A stretch of DNA of 64,000 bases from CAZWRV01 sp964636325 (GCA_964636325.1 CAZWRV010000025.1:1-64000); one strand, 5' to 3'; counted from the first letter of the stretch, positions 1 through 8,723 are shown. Notes: generated by a model not told the origin, from the letters alone. Translations and numbers: made by a program.

Positions 1-615
1 TTGATTTTTCCGACTTTTCCGGCTATTTTATGTCAACAAATGGGAATTGCGCCCTTATCAACTTTACTTTTATTCGCCATTTATTATTGTTTTTTAACAT
101 ATAACAACATTAATAAGAACATTGATTCATCACAGTCGGATGATTCGGTAAAATCTTTCAAAGATGAGAGCATAAAAAAAGGGGAAAAGGAAAATATAGA
201 AGCCAATATCAACGAACTACCTCCACGCAAGATCTTAAATAATGATACATCAATAAATACAAAAAACAAAGCCGACCCAAGGGGTGGAAAGTTAAACTCG
301 GACAAGGTTGGAGAAGTTGCCCCCTCACCAACAGTTTCAACTGAAGAATTGTTCAGCGAAACTACCCCTTTACCCTTAACTGTGATTGTTAAGAAACCTT
401 TTGAAATTTACTTAAAGAATGGGATATGGGGAGTTCCCAGTGGGTCCTCTATACAAATTCTTCGACGGATTGGTGATAAGGTTGTAATTAAATACAAAGA
501 CCGAGAACTTGAAATTACACAAGCACAAATATTAGGAAGCAAAGTAAAAAAGGAAAATATTTCCAGCAAGACCGCTTCACCTGCCCCGGAACCACCGGGC
601 GGTCCGGTCAGGTGA
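1..615 (+). CDS. hypothetical membrane-anchored protein, possibly 5'-truncated
   Basis: An open frame runs from the first base to a TGA at 613-615 (204 codons), so the true start may lie outside the window. Residues about 15-33 form one hydrophobic segment, followed by a long Lys/Ser/Asn-rich polar stretch and, from about residue 125, a compact region of alternating hydrophobic residues that could be a small beta domain (SH3-like is possible but not demonstrable). Base composition is clearly more AT-rich than the neighbouring genes, which fits recent acquisition. I do not recognise a family. Confidence 0.4.
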   Translation: MIFPTFPAILCQQMGIAPLSTLLLFAIYYCFLTYNNINKNIDSSQSDDSVKSFKDESIKKGEKENIEANINELPPRKILNNDTSINTKNKADPRGGKLNSDKVGEVAPSPTVSTEELFSETTPLPLTVIVKKPFEIYLKNGIWGVPSGSSIQILRRIGDKVVIKYKDRELEITQAQILGSKVKKENISSKTASPAPEPPGGPVR

Positions 616-683
616 TCGCAGTCGTAATAAATGAACCTGTAAAATGGTTCATGACCCCACCAATATTCTATTGCCGCCTCCAT

Positions 684-980
684 TCATCTATATAGAAACA
701 TCAGCAGGAAAAGGCCGCAGGTCAGCCCGCTGATGACGAGGCCAGCGGCTGCATACCTCTTCGACCGGTCCCTGACCAGCCCTGCGATGCTGACGACCAA
801 GGCCACAGGCGGCGCTGCGACGGCGAGGATACCTGACAGAGATCCAAAGATGGACCCTCAGCCGAATCCTGGAGTTCCTGTTATGGAGCACACGATTCCC
901 AGGGCGTAGATGAACCAGGGGACAAGGGAAAGCCAGAAACCGACCTTTCCAATGCTCGCTCTGGTCATACCGCCTTCCAT
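684..980 (-). pseudogene. small two-to-three-TM membrane protein gene broken by an in-frame TGA
   Basis: Reading the minus strand from the ATG at 980 gives a 98-codon frame encoding a small hydrophobic protein with a DUF4190-like look: a first hydrophobic segment (FWLSLVPWFIYALGIV), then Gly/Ala-rich segments ending in LFLLMFLYR. Codon 41 (bases 858-860) is TGA in the context GFG-stop-GSIFG, where Trp (TGG) would fit. The frame and membrane character continue intact on both sides. TGA is a normal stop elsewhere in the window, so this reads as a nonsense mutation (or sequencing error) rather than recoding. An ATG at 968 is an alternative start. Confidence 0.5.
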
Positions 981-1369
981 GGGTGATTCTCCGAAGCTTT
1001 ACGGCTGCTGCAAGAGAGGTCGCCGGTCTCGAAACGGCACATGCATCCGCCGCCAACTCAGTTAAAATAGACCATACCAAGGCAGTAATTCAAGAACATC
1101 CGCCTCAAGCAGTATTCCAGGTTGATGGGTTTGGTGGGTTACAAAGCTATTTTTGCAAAAAGTCACATATAAGGGCTTCCAGAATACTTTATGTAAAACA
1201 CTCCTTTCAAACCCACCAAAGTCACCATGCTGAAAACACTTCTTAAGCGTGTTTAACGCCGGTGAAGCATGAGGTCTAAGCCGGGCTTGAATGTTAAGTC
1301 TCAGGCCGGTAGCTTATGCAGCACAGTTTTCGGTGCTTTGAATGAGCATGCCGGGCTTGAGGAAAAACA
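981..1369. other. intergenic, no convincing gene
   Basis: This 389-base stretch holds no frame that looks like a conserved protein. It contains an imperfect inverted repeat: GGGTTTGGTGGGTT near 1127-1140 and AACCCACCAAAG near 1210-1221. A similar GGTGGGTTTGGTG string recurs near 2080. Confidence 0.4.
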
Positions 1370-1975
1370 ATGGACGACACTCCAATTCCCAGAAAGTGCG
1401 GCGAGGCATACGTAAACAAGCTGTTCGCCAACTTGGTCAGCGTGCCTCTGGGCATGCTCGCAATCGGCTTTTTCGGAGGACTCTACCTGGTTCTGCCCTA
1501 CCGCTCGAAGATGTCGGATTCGGACCTTCTCGTATTCCTCGTCCTGATGGTCCCCCTCGTCGTCATCCATGAGGCGATACACGCCTTATGCGCCCTGCAC
1601 CTCGGAAAGCTCCATTGGAAGGATTTTAAGTTTGGAGTCCACTGGAAGGCATTGATGCCTTACTACCACCTTGAAGCTCCGATAACAGTCAAGGCCTACC
1701 GCATGGTGACGCTGGCCCCGTTATACGTCACCGGAACCGTGTCAACCCTGCTGTTCCTGATCCATCCGGCGGTCTGGTCGGCACTGTTCGCAGGTGCCGC
1801 TATCGCCTCCTGCATCGGTGATGTGCTGGTCTTCCTCAAGCTCAGGCCGTTCGACGGAAACTTGCTTGTAAAAGACAGCCCGACCGAGATCGGGTGCGAG
1901 ATTTACGACTTGTCTCCCGAAGGGACAGCCCAGGCCAGTTCCGAACCGCAGGAAAGCCAAGGCGAACGGGCTTGA
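1370..1975 (+). CDS. DUF3267-like membrane zincin (HExxH)
   Basis: 201 aa with about four hydrophobic segments. Segment two carries the zinc-metalloprotease motif HEAIH (about residues 67-71) at the membrane face, and a later CIGDVLVFLKLRPF supplies the acidic residue that could be the third metal ligand. This arrangement matches the DUF3267 family of putative membrane metalloproteases, whose substrates are unknown. The last 20 residues are polar and low complexity. The start is the ATG after a GAGG-like site. It stands alone between unrelated accessory genes. The fold assignment is fairly firm; the function is not. Confidence 0.65.
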   Translation: MDDTPIPRKCGEAYVNKLFANLVSVPLGMLAIGFFGGLYLVLPYRSKMSDSDLLVFLVLMVPLVVIHEAIHALCALHLGKLHWKDFKFGVHWKALMPYYHLEAPITVKAYRMVTLAPLYVTGTVSTLLFLIHPAVWSALFAGAAIASCIGDVLVFLKLRPFDGNLLVKDSPTEIGCEIYDLSPEGTAQASSEPQESQGERA

Positions 1976-2260
1976 TGGATATTATATCCCGCCTCAGTAT
2001 ACCCGCCCTGGGATGCACTGGAACATGCAACACCCAAAGCCGTGAAGACAAGCATCCGTTCCATCCAGGGGTCAGAACGGTGGGTTTGGTGTGTTTCAAG
2101 GCCGGCTTTACGGTCTTAGCATCCCTTCGTGGCGGTATGCTTTTCTATGGAATGAAGCGATGCGGCGCATTCTCCGGGAGCGGGAGACGGCATGCTCTAA
2201 ATACAGCGTTTGCCTTCCTGCAGCGGAACGCTATATTCTTCGCAGATGGAGATGAAGCAT

Positions 2261-2491
2261 ATGAACAAGATAGACCGCATCACATTCGCCCCCGGGACGA
2301 TGGGAGGGAAGCCCTGCATCCGTGGAATGCGTGTCACAGTAGGCATGATCGTGGGCCTGGTGGCGGCAGGACATTCCAGGGAGGAGATCCTTAAGCTCTA
2401 TCCGTATCTGGAGGACGAGGACATACACCAGGCGCTCACCTACGCAGCATGGCGTGCCGAGGAGGCGGAGCTGCCGCTCATCCCAGCATGA
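2261..2491 (+). CDS. DUF433 family antitoxin
   Basis: A 76-residue protein with the DUF433 pattern: ITFAPGTMGGKPCIRGMRVTV, then GLVAAGHSREEILKLYPYLEDEDIHQALTYAA, a winged-helix-like DNA-binding fold. DUF433 proteins are usually encoded immediately upstream of a DUF5615 protein and act as the presumed antitoxin and autorepressor. I chose the ATG at 2261 because GGAG lies about nine bases upstream; an ATG at 2252 is possible. The stop TGA overlaps the next gene's ATG (ATGA at 2488-2491), so the pair is translationally coupled. Confidence 0.75.
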   Translation: MNKIDRITFAPGTMGGKPCIRGMRVTVGMIVGLVAAGHSREEILKLYPYLEDEDIHQALTYAAWRAEEAELPLIPA

Positions 2492-2865
2492 AGATAACCC
2501 TGGACATGAACCTCTCCCCGGCCTGGGTTCCATTCCTTGTGCAGGCGGGGCATTCCGCAGTCCATTGGTCGTCGGTCGGCCCACCGGAAGCGACGGACCA
2601 TGAGATCCTGAAGCAGGTTCTGGAGGACAACCGGATACTGTTCACTCACGACCTGGACTTCGGGGCGATTCTGGCGGCCACGGAGGCATGCTCGCCCAGT
2701 GTAATCCAGGTCAGGACGGAAGACCCGACTCCGGACAGCTGCGGCGGCCTCGTCCTGGCCGTCCTCCGCCAGTATGAAGAAGCCCTCGCTGCGGGAGCGC
2801 TCATTTCAATAGACGAGACACGGGCCAGAATCCGCATCCTGCCCGTCAAAAGGGCAGGCGACTGA
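2488..2865 (+). CDS. DUF5615 PIN-like toxin
   Basis: 125 residues beginning MKITLDMNLSPAW, with the DUF5615/Mut7-C-like layout: an early acidic residue in LDMNLS, a mid-protein SVGPPEATDHEIL, then TLHDLDFG-type ILFTHDLDFGAIL and a later VIQVR strand. These acidic positions form the putative metal site of PIN-like nucleases. It overlaps the upstream DUF433 gene by four bases, the standard order for this toxin-antitoxin type. Toxic or RNase activity is a family-level inference. Confidence 0.75.
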   Translation: MKITLDMNLSPAWVPFLVQAGHSAVHWSSVGPPEATDHEILKQVLEDNRILFTHDLDFGAILAATEACSPSVIQVRTEDPTPDSCGGLVLAVLRQYEEALAAGALISIDETRARIRILPVKRAGD

Positions 2866-3412
2866 ACCTGGCAGCCTTTTTAAATAGCCTCAGCCTCGAA
2901 ATCTCCTCAGGTTGTCCTCATCCCCCGCTGGTAACATCTCTGCATCATCTAATTATTCCTCCTTCTTAATCGCTGTGAATACTCCAAGCGGCCATAAAAG
3001 TCTAACATCTAAGACAATTGGCCAGATCGCTTGTATCATTTACAGGCCGTATATCGAATACCCATATGGCTTCAATCCGGACCTAGTGGCAACGTCCTCT
3101 CCCCATGGCCATCCGTCCAGGAATACAGGTCATCCGTCCAGGCATAAGATGCTGATAATCAATACAGTAATAAGATATATGGACGGATGGACGGATTGTT
3201 TGGGGAAAGTATTCCCGCTGGAATTTGGATCTTTATTCTGTAAGAATATAGAGAAGGGAATGTTTTTTGTACCGGAGAAATCTTTTTTGTGATTCATACG
3301 TCCATCCGTCCAGAAGCCCGGGAAATGAGGCTAAAACAACGGGAAGAGGCATGCTAGAATATCCGTCCATGGCTGGGGGGTATGTGTTCTGTTAAAAAAC
3401 GAGGACGAAACC
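2866..3412. other. gene-poor spacer with dispersed ATCCGTCCA repeats
   Basis: No convincing gene. The only long frame (about 2912-3292) has a Ser/Pro/His composition typical of chance translation. Six copies of ATCCGTCCA occur: plus strand at 3111, 3132, 3304 and 3361; minus strand at 3180 and 3188, the latter two overlapping. The DNA around 3140-3300 is AT-rich. Confidence 0.5.
3111..3369. repeat. ATCCGTCCA nonamer array, both orientations
   Basis: Six exact 9-mers ATCCGTCCA / TGGACGGAT lie within 260 bases at irregular spacing (3111-3119, 3132-3140, 3180-3188, 3188-3196, 3304-3312, 3361-3369). Spacing is not CRISPR-like. Protein-binding sites (iterons or operators) or simple-sequence decay are both possible. 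Confidence 0.6.
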
Positions 3413-3778
3413 TCATTTGTCAATCTCCTTCCCCTTCCCGAGCGTCCTGACTGCGAGATAGCCCGTCCTCCCGATCCAGCATACGGCGGCTCCCGGAATC
3501 GAGAGCAGCCCCAGAACGAGCATTGCAACATCGTCGACCTGACCTGCGACAGGGATGAAATCCGGCACCAGGTCCAGCGGGAAGACCAGATACAGCAGGC
3601 TCAGCAGCACCATCGCCGCAGACGAGATTGCGCATATCGCCAGCGTCTTCAGGGATTCTACTGCGAGGGCCTTGAACCTTTCGGAATATGCGGAGAGCAG
3701 AATTACAGCCAGCCCCGCCAGGAATATCATACCCCCCGACAGCAGGACCAGCTCCTTTATCGTGTGCATCATCTTCAA
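3413..3778 (-). CDS. YkvA-like DUF1232 membrane protein
   Basis: 121 aa with three hydrophobic segments. The segment LVFPLDLVPDFIPVAGQVDDVAMLVLGL (described here in parts: LDLVPDFIP then GQVDDV) is the diagnostic core of DUF1232, a short membrane motif found in YkvA-like proteins of unknown function. It lies downstream of the ECF-like regulator on the same strand with about 56 bases between them, so the two could be co-transcribed. Start ATG at 3778 or 3769. Confidence 0.7.
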   Translation of the reverse strand: MKMMHTIKELVLLSGGMIFLAGLAVILLSAYSERFKALAVESLKTLAICAISSAAMVLLSLLYLVFPLDLVPDFIPVAGQVDDVAMLVLGLLSIPGAAVCWIGRTGYLAVRTLGKGKEIDK

Positions 3779-3834
3779 TCTCCTTCATCTTGTAGGAAGC
3801 CGGCCCTTCGTAGGACCGGCGTCTCCTGTTTTCC

Positions 3835-4560
3835 TCATGCGGCTTCCGGCTCGTCGTCGTCGATCCTGGCGGCATGCCTCGACTCGTCCATCTCCCGGAT
3901 GCAGCGGAGATCCTTCCTCCACTGCGGCTCCTCCGAGATGTCCTTCAGGATGTCCTCGCCCATGAACGCCTTGATCCTGGAGGCGAGCTCCCTTTTGAGC
4001 TGGACGACCCTGGCACCGCTTACTCCGAGCGCCCTGGCAGTCTCCTTGCCCCGGACGCCCCCGGCCACGTCGTCAAGGATCAGTTTCTCTTTGCGGTCGA
4101 TGGAGCCTGCGAACTCCTCCCAGTCCATCCTGCGAAGGGCTTCCGAGGCAGGATCCTCACGGTGCCCTGCGATGCGGTCATGGAGGGTCGCATGCTGCTC
4201 CGACTCCTCAAGCAGGGCCGCATCCATGTAGCTGACGCATTCCTCGGCGGCCGTGCGGAACATCGGCCCCAGGACGTCGTTCCGGGAGCACTGGTAGGCA
4301 CGTCTCCCCGTCTTCGCCCGCTGGATGCTGTAGAAGGCTATCGACCTGGGTATGGGCCTCTTCCCAGCCTTCTCGACCGAGTCCAGCATCTCGGCGGCGC
4401 TTGCGATCGTGTCCTGCACAAGCTCCTCGGCGTCCTCGCAGCCGGTGGGTCTGACCGTGCGGGGGACGGTGGCCTTCAGAATGGGGACGATCTTTGTGAG
4501 CAGCAGCCTTGCAGCTTTCGATGTCATGTCCGCTTCCTCCATGTTGTTATGGGCGGCCAT
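3835..4560 (-). CDS. ECF-like sigma-70 family regulator
   Basis: 241 aa. The N-terminal half carries a region-2-like helix (CEDAEELVQDTIASA) and a following AFYSIQRAKTGRRAYQ...DVLGP segment seen in an ECF-like family I associate with Planctomycetes and Lentisphaerae. The C-terminal half has a region-4-type helix-turn-helix (ETARALGVSGARVVQLKREL). The tail is acidic and rich in Arg/Glu. A GGTATAG...CTATACC inverted repeat lies about 60 bases upstream and may be its own operator. Sigma activity versus simple DNA binding cannot be decided from sequence. Start could also be the ATG at 4527 (MTSKAARLL). Confidence 0.6.
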   Translation of the reverse strand: MAAHNNMEEADMTSKAARLLLTKIVPILKATVPRTVRPTGCEDAEELVQDTIASAAEMLDSVEKAGKRPIPRSIAFYSIQRAKTGRRAYQCSRNDVLGPMFRTAAEECVSYMDAALLEESEQHATLHDRIAGHREDPASEALRRMDWEEFAGSIDRKEKLILDDVAGGVRGKETARALGVSGARVVQLKRELASRIKAFMGEDILKDISEEPQWRKDLRCIREMDESRHAARIDDDEPEAA

Positions 4561-4620
4561 GAAGAGAAGGACAGAGTCCGCCCCGGCAGGCCACCTGGTT
4601 TAGGCGGCCCTTTCGGGGCC

Positions 4621-4646
4621 GGTATAGCGGTAAAGGCCACTATACC
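4621..4646. promoter_or_regulatory. inverted repeat GGTATAG-N12-CTATACC
   Basis: GGTATAG at 4621-4627 and CTATACC at 4640-4646 are perfect inverted arms; the next bases extend the pairing with one mismatch. The site is upstream of the minus-strand ECF-like gene and is a candidate operator. Confidence 0.4.
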
Positions 4647-4706
4647 AAAATAATGCCAAAAAGGAGGGGGATTTAAGGGAATGGGAAAAGAAATATCCTG
4701 CATGAG

Positions 4707-4734
4707 TTGACAAAGCATCCTGCTACTGTATATT
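4707..4734 (+). promoter_or_regulatory. sigma-70-type promoter, TTGACA-N16-TATATT
   Basis: TTGACA at 4707-4712 is followed after 16 bases by TATATT at 4729-4734. It points towards tRNA-Met, whose first base is about 120 bases downstream. The -35 box is a perfect consensus. Confidence 0.5.
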
Positions 4735-4853
4735 CAGCGCAGCTTAATTTGAAGAGCAGATTTTATGAAGAGAATATTTGCTACAGATTTTGCTACAAAT
4801 AACAGTTGTTTTTGACCGTTTCCAACTGTTAAATAAAAGAGAGAAATGAGTCT

Positions 4854-4930
4854 GGCGGCTTAGCTCAGCTGGTCAGAGCGTCGGAATCATAATCCGCAGG
4901 TCCTCGGTTCAAGTCCGAGAGCCGCCACCA
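4854..4930 (+). tRNA. tRNA-Met (anticodon CAT), CCA encoded
   Basis: Acceptor arms GGCGGCT (4854-4860) and AGCCGCC (4920-4926) pair fully, followed by discriminator A and a genomically encoded CCA (4928-4930). The D-arm starts TAGCTCAGCTGGT; the anticodon loop ATCATAA gives CAT; the T-arm is CTCGG-TTCAAGT-CCGAG. The first anticodon-stem pair is a T/C mismatch. The structure fits elongator tRNA-Met; a CAT tRNA-Ile2 cannot be wholly excluded. Confidence 0.9.
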
Positions 4931-4997
4931 ATATTTATCCTCATTTTCTTCCAGGATTTTCCCGGCGTCCACGTTTTCCATCTACCAGCTGCAAGGC

Positions 4998-5034
4998 ATG
5001 AACTCAGCAAAAGGGCGTAGTTTGCTGAATTCAT
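4998..5034 (+). repeat. GCGTAG-loop hairpin, copy A
   Basis: Left arm ATGAACTCAGCAAA (4998-5011), loop AGGGCGTAG (5012-5020), right arm TTTGCTGAATTCAT (5021-5034): 13 of 14 positions pair. Same family as the copies at 20343, 60121, 16480 and (degenerate) 41257. Confidence 0.7.
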
Positions 5035-5153
5035 ACGCAGGGGGCAAGCCCCCGGTCGAATTCTTGGAAAGGGCGCTCAACGCCCTGGCTTCGGACAGGA
5101 GCGCGGATGTCGTATCAATGCTCACCTGCAGGAAAACGGAAAAGGCGGCCTAG
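4998..5153 (+). pseudogene. short frame ending a gene remnant, starts inside hairpin copy A
   Basis: A 51-codon frame opens with ATG inside hairpin copy A and continues after it as GGKPPVEFLERALNALASD, ending AA-TAG. The second half looks like the C-terminal end of a once longer protein; the first 14 residues are simply the repeat. I read it as a gene tail left beside an inserted hairpin rather than a functional gene. The region 4931-5300 holds nothing else recognisable. Confidence 0.3.
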
Positions 5154-5300
5154 TGTATCGTCCAATAAATACCATCCATCGGTCGTTTTGCAGAATAAAC
5201 TGGCGCATTGCGCAAATTCAGCCCGATTTTATTAGAAGTTCCACTCCGCAATGGTATATTGTCCGGCTTTTTGCTCTCAATTCAACCCAAAGGTGCGGAT

Positions 5301-6608
5301 ATGGTTCAGGAGATTCTGGACAAGATAAGGGATCGGAAGGCCACGATCGGAATCGTGGGGCTCGGCTATGTGGGGCTGCCGCTCGCGGCGGAATTCATCA
5401 AGGCCGGCTTCAAGGTGCTGGGCTTCGACATCGATGCCGAAAAAATCAGGATGCTCAAGGCCGCCAAGAGCTATATCAAGCATATCCCTTCCGAAAAGCT
5501 GAAGGAGATGAACGGCACCGGCCGCTTCAACGCCACCAGCGACTTCTCCAAGAGCTCCGGATGCGACGCCGTCATCATCTGCGTGCCGACACCGCTCACC
5601 CACCACCGCGAGCCCGACATGACCTACATAGTCTCCACGGGCGAGGCGCTCGCCCCGTATGTCCGCAGGGGCCAGCTTTTCTCCCTGGAATCCACCACAT
5701 ATCCCGGAACCACGGACGAGGTGCTCCGCCCGATACTTGAAGGGAAGAGCAGGCTAAAGGCGGGCAAGGACTTCTACCTCTGCTTCTCCCCCGAGCGCGA
5801 GGATCCCAACAACAAGGACTTCTCCACCTCCACAATCCCGAAGGTGGTCGGCGCCGACGACAAGGACAGCCTGGCGATCGCAAAGACGCTCTACGACTCC
5901 GTGATCTGCAGGACGGTTCCGGTCTCTAGCGCCGCCACCGCGGAGGCGACGAAGCTGCTCGAAAACATCTTCCGCTGCGTGAACATCGCGCTTGTGAACG
6001 AGCTCAAGGTGATATTCGACAAGATGGGCATCGACATATGGGAGGTTGTCGAGGCCGCCAAGACCAAGCCTTTCGGCTTCATGCCCTTCTATCCCGGGCC
6101 CGGCCTGGGCGGGCACTGTATCCCGATCGACCCGTTCTACCTGACCTGGAAGGCGCGCGAGTTCGACTCGCCGACGCGCTTCATCGAGCTTGCCGGCGAA
6201 ATCAACACGAACATGCCCTACTATGTCGTCGGCAGGACCCTCGAAGCCCTGAACCAGAAGGGCATTACGCTCAACGGCGCACGGCTCCTTCTTGTAGGGC
6301 TAGCCTACAAGAAAAACGTCGACGACCTCAGGGAAAGCCCCTCCTTCATGCTCTGGAAGCTTTTCGAGCAGAAGGGCGCCAAGGTCGAATATTACGACCC
6401 CTACTGCCCCGTCGTCCCCAGGCTCCGCGAATATCCGAAGTACCAGGGCAGGAAGAGTATAAACCTCAGGAAGGCGCGCAAATACGACGTGGTCGTAATC
6501 GCCACCGCGCACGACAACGTCGACCACCGGAAGTTCCTGAAGCTAGGTAAAGTCGTCGTCGACACCAGGAACGCCATCAGGAAGGGGAAGAACATCGTAA
6601 AGGCTTGA
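5301..6608 (+). CDS. UDP-N-acetyl-glucosamine/UDP-glucose 6-dehydrogenase (WbpA/TviB type)
   Basis: 435 aa. The N-terminal Rossmann motif GIVGLGYVGLPLA binds NAD; CVPTPL and ESTTYPGTT follow as in the UDP-glucose/GDP-mannose dehydrogenase family; the catalytic cysteine is in GGHCIPIDPFYL; the C-terminal domain has GLAYKKNVDDLRESPS. These features fit four-electron oxidation of a UDP-(N-acetyl)hexosamine or UDP-glucose to the uronate. The ATG at 5301 has AAGGTG five bases upstream, which decides against the longer frame from 5208. The epimerase gene follows about 100 bases downstream, so together they probably supply an activated uronic acid for surface polysaccharide. Confidence 0.85.
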   Translation: MVQEILDKIRDRKATIGIVGLGYVGLPLAAEFIKAGFKVLGFDIDAEKIRMLKAAKSYIKHIPSEKLKEMNGTGRFNATSDFSKSSGCDAVIICVPTPLTHHREPDMTYIVSTGEALAPYVRRGQLFSLESTTYPGTTDEVLRPILEGKSRLKAGKDFYLCFSPEREDPNNKDFSTSTIPKVVGADDKDSLAIAKTLYDSVICRTVPVSSAATAEATKLLENIFRCVNIALVNELKVIFDKMGIDIWEVVEAAKTKPFGFMPFYPGPGLGGHCIPIDPFYLTWKAREFDSPTRFIELAGEINTNMPYYVVGRTLEALNQKGITLNGARLLLVGLAYKKNVDDLRESPSFMLWKLFEQKGAKVEYYDPYCPVVPRLREYPKYQGRKSINLRKARKYDVVVIATAHDNVDHRKFLKLGKVVVDTRNAIRKGKNIVKA

Positions 6609-6716
6609 ACCGGCGTTCAGGCAGGCCGGGATACCGGGGGCGCCTGGAAGCGCAGTTCCATCTTGTCGGACTTTCATCTTTTTGGCAGGCAAACGCAATA
6701 ATTGGAAAGATCAAGA

Positions 6717-7718
6717 ATGTCTTCCGAAAAAATACTCGTCACCGGCAGCGCCGGCTTCATAGGCTTCCATACCTCCCTGGAGCTCCTCAGAATGGGCCAT
6801 CGGGTGGTCGGCGTCGACAACTTCAACGACTATTATCCGCCGATCCTCAAGGAGGCGAGGGCGGAGATTCTGCGGAAAAATCCGGCCTACGCGGAGAGGC
6901 GTCTAGACTTGTCCGACATGAAGGCGCTCGACGCGGTCTTCAAGGAGTTCGGGGTCGCCAGGGTGTGCCACCTCGCCGCACAGGCGGGTGTGAGATATTC
7001 GATTTCCAACCCGTTCGCATACGAGCACAGCAACCTTTCCGGCTTCCTTAACATCCTCGAGGCCGTCAGGCACAACAAGGTTCCGAGGCTGGTATACGCA
7101 TCCAGCTCAAGCGTCTACGGCGGAAACACGAAGATGCCCTTCTCGGAGGCCGACCGCGTCGACAACCCGATAAGCCTCTACGCCGCCACCAAGAAGGCGA
7201 ACGAGCTCATGGCCCACTGCTATTCGCACCTCTACGGTATCCAGACTGTCGGACTGAGGTTCTTCACCGTCTACGGCCCATGGGGGCGCCCCGACATGGC
7301 CATGTGGCTCTTCGCCGAGGCCATGAAGGCAGGCAGGAAGATCAAGGTCTTCAACTACGGCAACATGCGGCGCGACTTCACATACATAGACGACATCGTC
7401 AAGGGAATCTGCGCCTCCCTCTTCAGCGACAAGCTCGACAAATACGAGATCTTCAACCTGGGCAACCACCGCAGCGAGAAGCTCCTCGACGTGATCGCCG
7501 TCATCGAGCGCGGACTCGGCATGAAGGCCCAGATGGAGATGCTCCCGATACAGCCGGGCGACGTCCCGGAAAGCTTCGCCGATGTCGACAGGGCCATGGA
7601 AAAGCTGGGCTTCAGGCCATCAACCCCCGTCGAAAAGGGCATCCCGGAATTCATTTCCTGGTTCAATTCGCACCCGGAGCTTGTCGCCGCTGTCAGGGAC
7701 TCCAGAACCGGCGGCTGA
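6717..7718 (+). CDS. NAD-dependent epimerase, UDP-glucuronate 4-epimerase-like
   Basis: 333 aa extended short-chain dehydrogenase. GSAGFIGFHTS is the TGxxGxxG-type NAD site, DNFNDYY binds the adenosine ribose and is characteristic of UDP-glucuronate/UDP-GlcNAc-uronate 4-epimerases, and YAATKK gives the catalytic Tyr-x3-Lys with the Ser in the upstream ASSSSVYGG. RFFTVYGPWGRPDMA is typical of the same subfamily. The ATG at 6717 follows GGAAAG. With the dehydrogenase upstream it would convert UDP-glucuronate-type sugars to the galacto form. Exact substrate cannot be assigned. Confidence 0.85.
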   Translation: MSSEKILVTGSAGFIGFHTSLELLRMGHRVVGVDNFNDYYPPILKEARAEILRKNPAYAERRLDLSDMKALDAVFKEFGVARVCHLAAQAGVRYSISNPFAYEHSNLSGFLNILEAVRHNKVPRLVYASSSSVYGGNTKMPFSEADRVDNPISLYAATKKANELMAHCYSHLYGIQTVGLRFFTVYGPWGRPDMAMWLFAEAMKAGRKIKVFNYGNMRRDFTYIDDIVKGICASLFSDKLDKYEIFNLGNHRSEKLLDVIAVIERGLGMKAQMEMLPIQPGDVPESFADVDRAMEKLGFRPSTPVEKGIPEFISWFNSHPELVAAVRDSRTGG

Positions 7719-7838
7719 TGAACTGCGCGCGCAGGATTGGAACCGCTGCGGACGGAGGGAGTTTGCCCCCGACGATCTACAGATGCTGCCGGTCAAGAAA
7801 ACAAAATCCCTAATCCCGCGATAGGCAAAGGACAATAT

Positions 7839-8723
7839 ATGGCACAAAATAGAACCATGCCCTTCTGCGTTGCTTTCCCTTTGACATTTACACTCATCCT
7901 TTTCCCGATCCTGGCGCATGGGGCGGACGACGGTTACGCCCACCTTCGGAAGCTCGGCATCGGATACAAGCATGTCGTCCTTGAAAAGCCCGTGCCGCTC
8001 CAGATACACCAGATCACGGTGGACCTGCTCAATCAGGACATCGAAATCGCGAGCGTCGTCGCGGACGATCCCGACGGCGACGGGCCGGCGGACGCCGCGC
8101 TCACGGCCCCCATGGATCTGGCCAAGAAATCCGAGGCGATAGTCCTTGTCAACACCAACCCCTTCGCCCCGATCCCCGGCAAGGACGGCGACGAGAATCG
8201 CGACTGGTTCGTCGGCAAGCCTGTCAAGATACATGAACTGGCCGTCGCGGACGGCAGGCAGGCGAACCCGTGGAACAGGCCCAACGAGGCGGGCTTCTGG
8301 ATCGCAAAGGACGGCAGCGCAAACATTGGACGCCCGGAAAAGATCGGGGACGTCAGGGACGGCGTCGGCGGATTCTCCATAATCGTTCGGAACGGCGAGG
8401 CCGTCAAGACCGGCGACGGCCAGCGCCATCCGCGGACCGCACTCGGCCTCGACAAGGACAGGAAATCCCTCTGCATCATCGTCGCGGACGGCCGGCAGAA
8501 TGGATACAGCGAGGGTATGACCATCGACGAACTGGCCGCCTTCATGAAGGACGCCGGCTGCATTGACGCCATCAACCTCGACGGAGGCGGCAGCTCCATT
8601 ATGATCCTCGCCGACGAAAACGGTGCCCTCGAAATAGTCAACTCGCCCTCCACCAAGGTGCTGGGGATAAGCTTCACCCGCCCCCTCCCGAACGCGCTCG
8701 TGGTCCGGAGGAAGAAACACTGA
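7839..8723 (+). CDS. secreted phosphodiester glycosidase family protein (NAGPA domain)
   Basis: 294 aa. An N-terminal signal peptide (hydrophobic core CVAFPLTFTLILFPILAHG) predicts export. The NAGPA/DUF2233 domain shows HPRTALGLDKD, IVADGRQNGYSEGMT and the hallmark NLDGGGSS. Members hydrolyse GlcNAc-1-phosphodiester bonds in the uncovering-enzyme family or act on cell-wall glycopolymers in bacteria. The ATG at 7839 follows AAAGGA. It is 120 bases downstream of the epimerase on the same strand. Confidence 0.8.
   Translation: MAQNRTMPFCVAFPLTFTLILFPILAHGADDGYAHLRKLGIGYKHVVLEKPVPLQIHQITVDLLNQDIEIASVVADDPDGDGPADAALTAPMDLAKKSEAIVLVNTNPFAPIPGKDGDENRDWFVGKPVKIHELAVADGRQANPWNRPNEAGFWIAKDGSANIGRPEKIGDVRDGVGGFSIIVRNGEAVKTGDGQRHPRTALGLDKDRKSLCIIVADGRQNGYSEGMTIDELAAFMKDAGCIDAINLDGGGSSIMILADENGALEIVNSPSTKVLGISFTRPLPNALVVRRKKH

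Noticed and set aside
684..980. Alternative genetic code with TGA as a sense codon
   Set aside because: Conserved genes such as yidC and rpmH end properly at TGA, and only this one frame is interrupted.
2912..3292. 126-codon plus-strand frame
   Set aside because: Ser/Pro/His-rich translation of an AT-rich, repeat-bearing spacer with no ribosome-binding site or family resemblance.
3111..3369. CRISPR array
   Set aside because: Units are only nine bases, irregularly spaced, in both orientations, and no cas gene is present.
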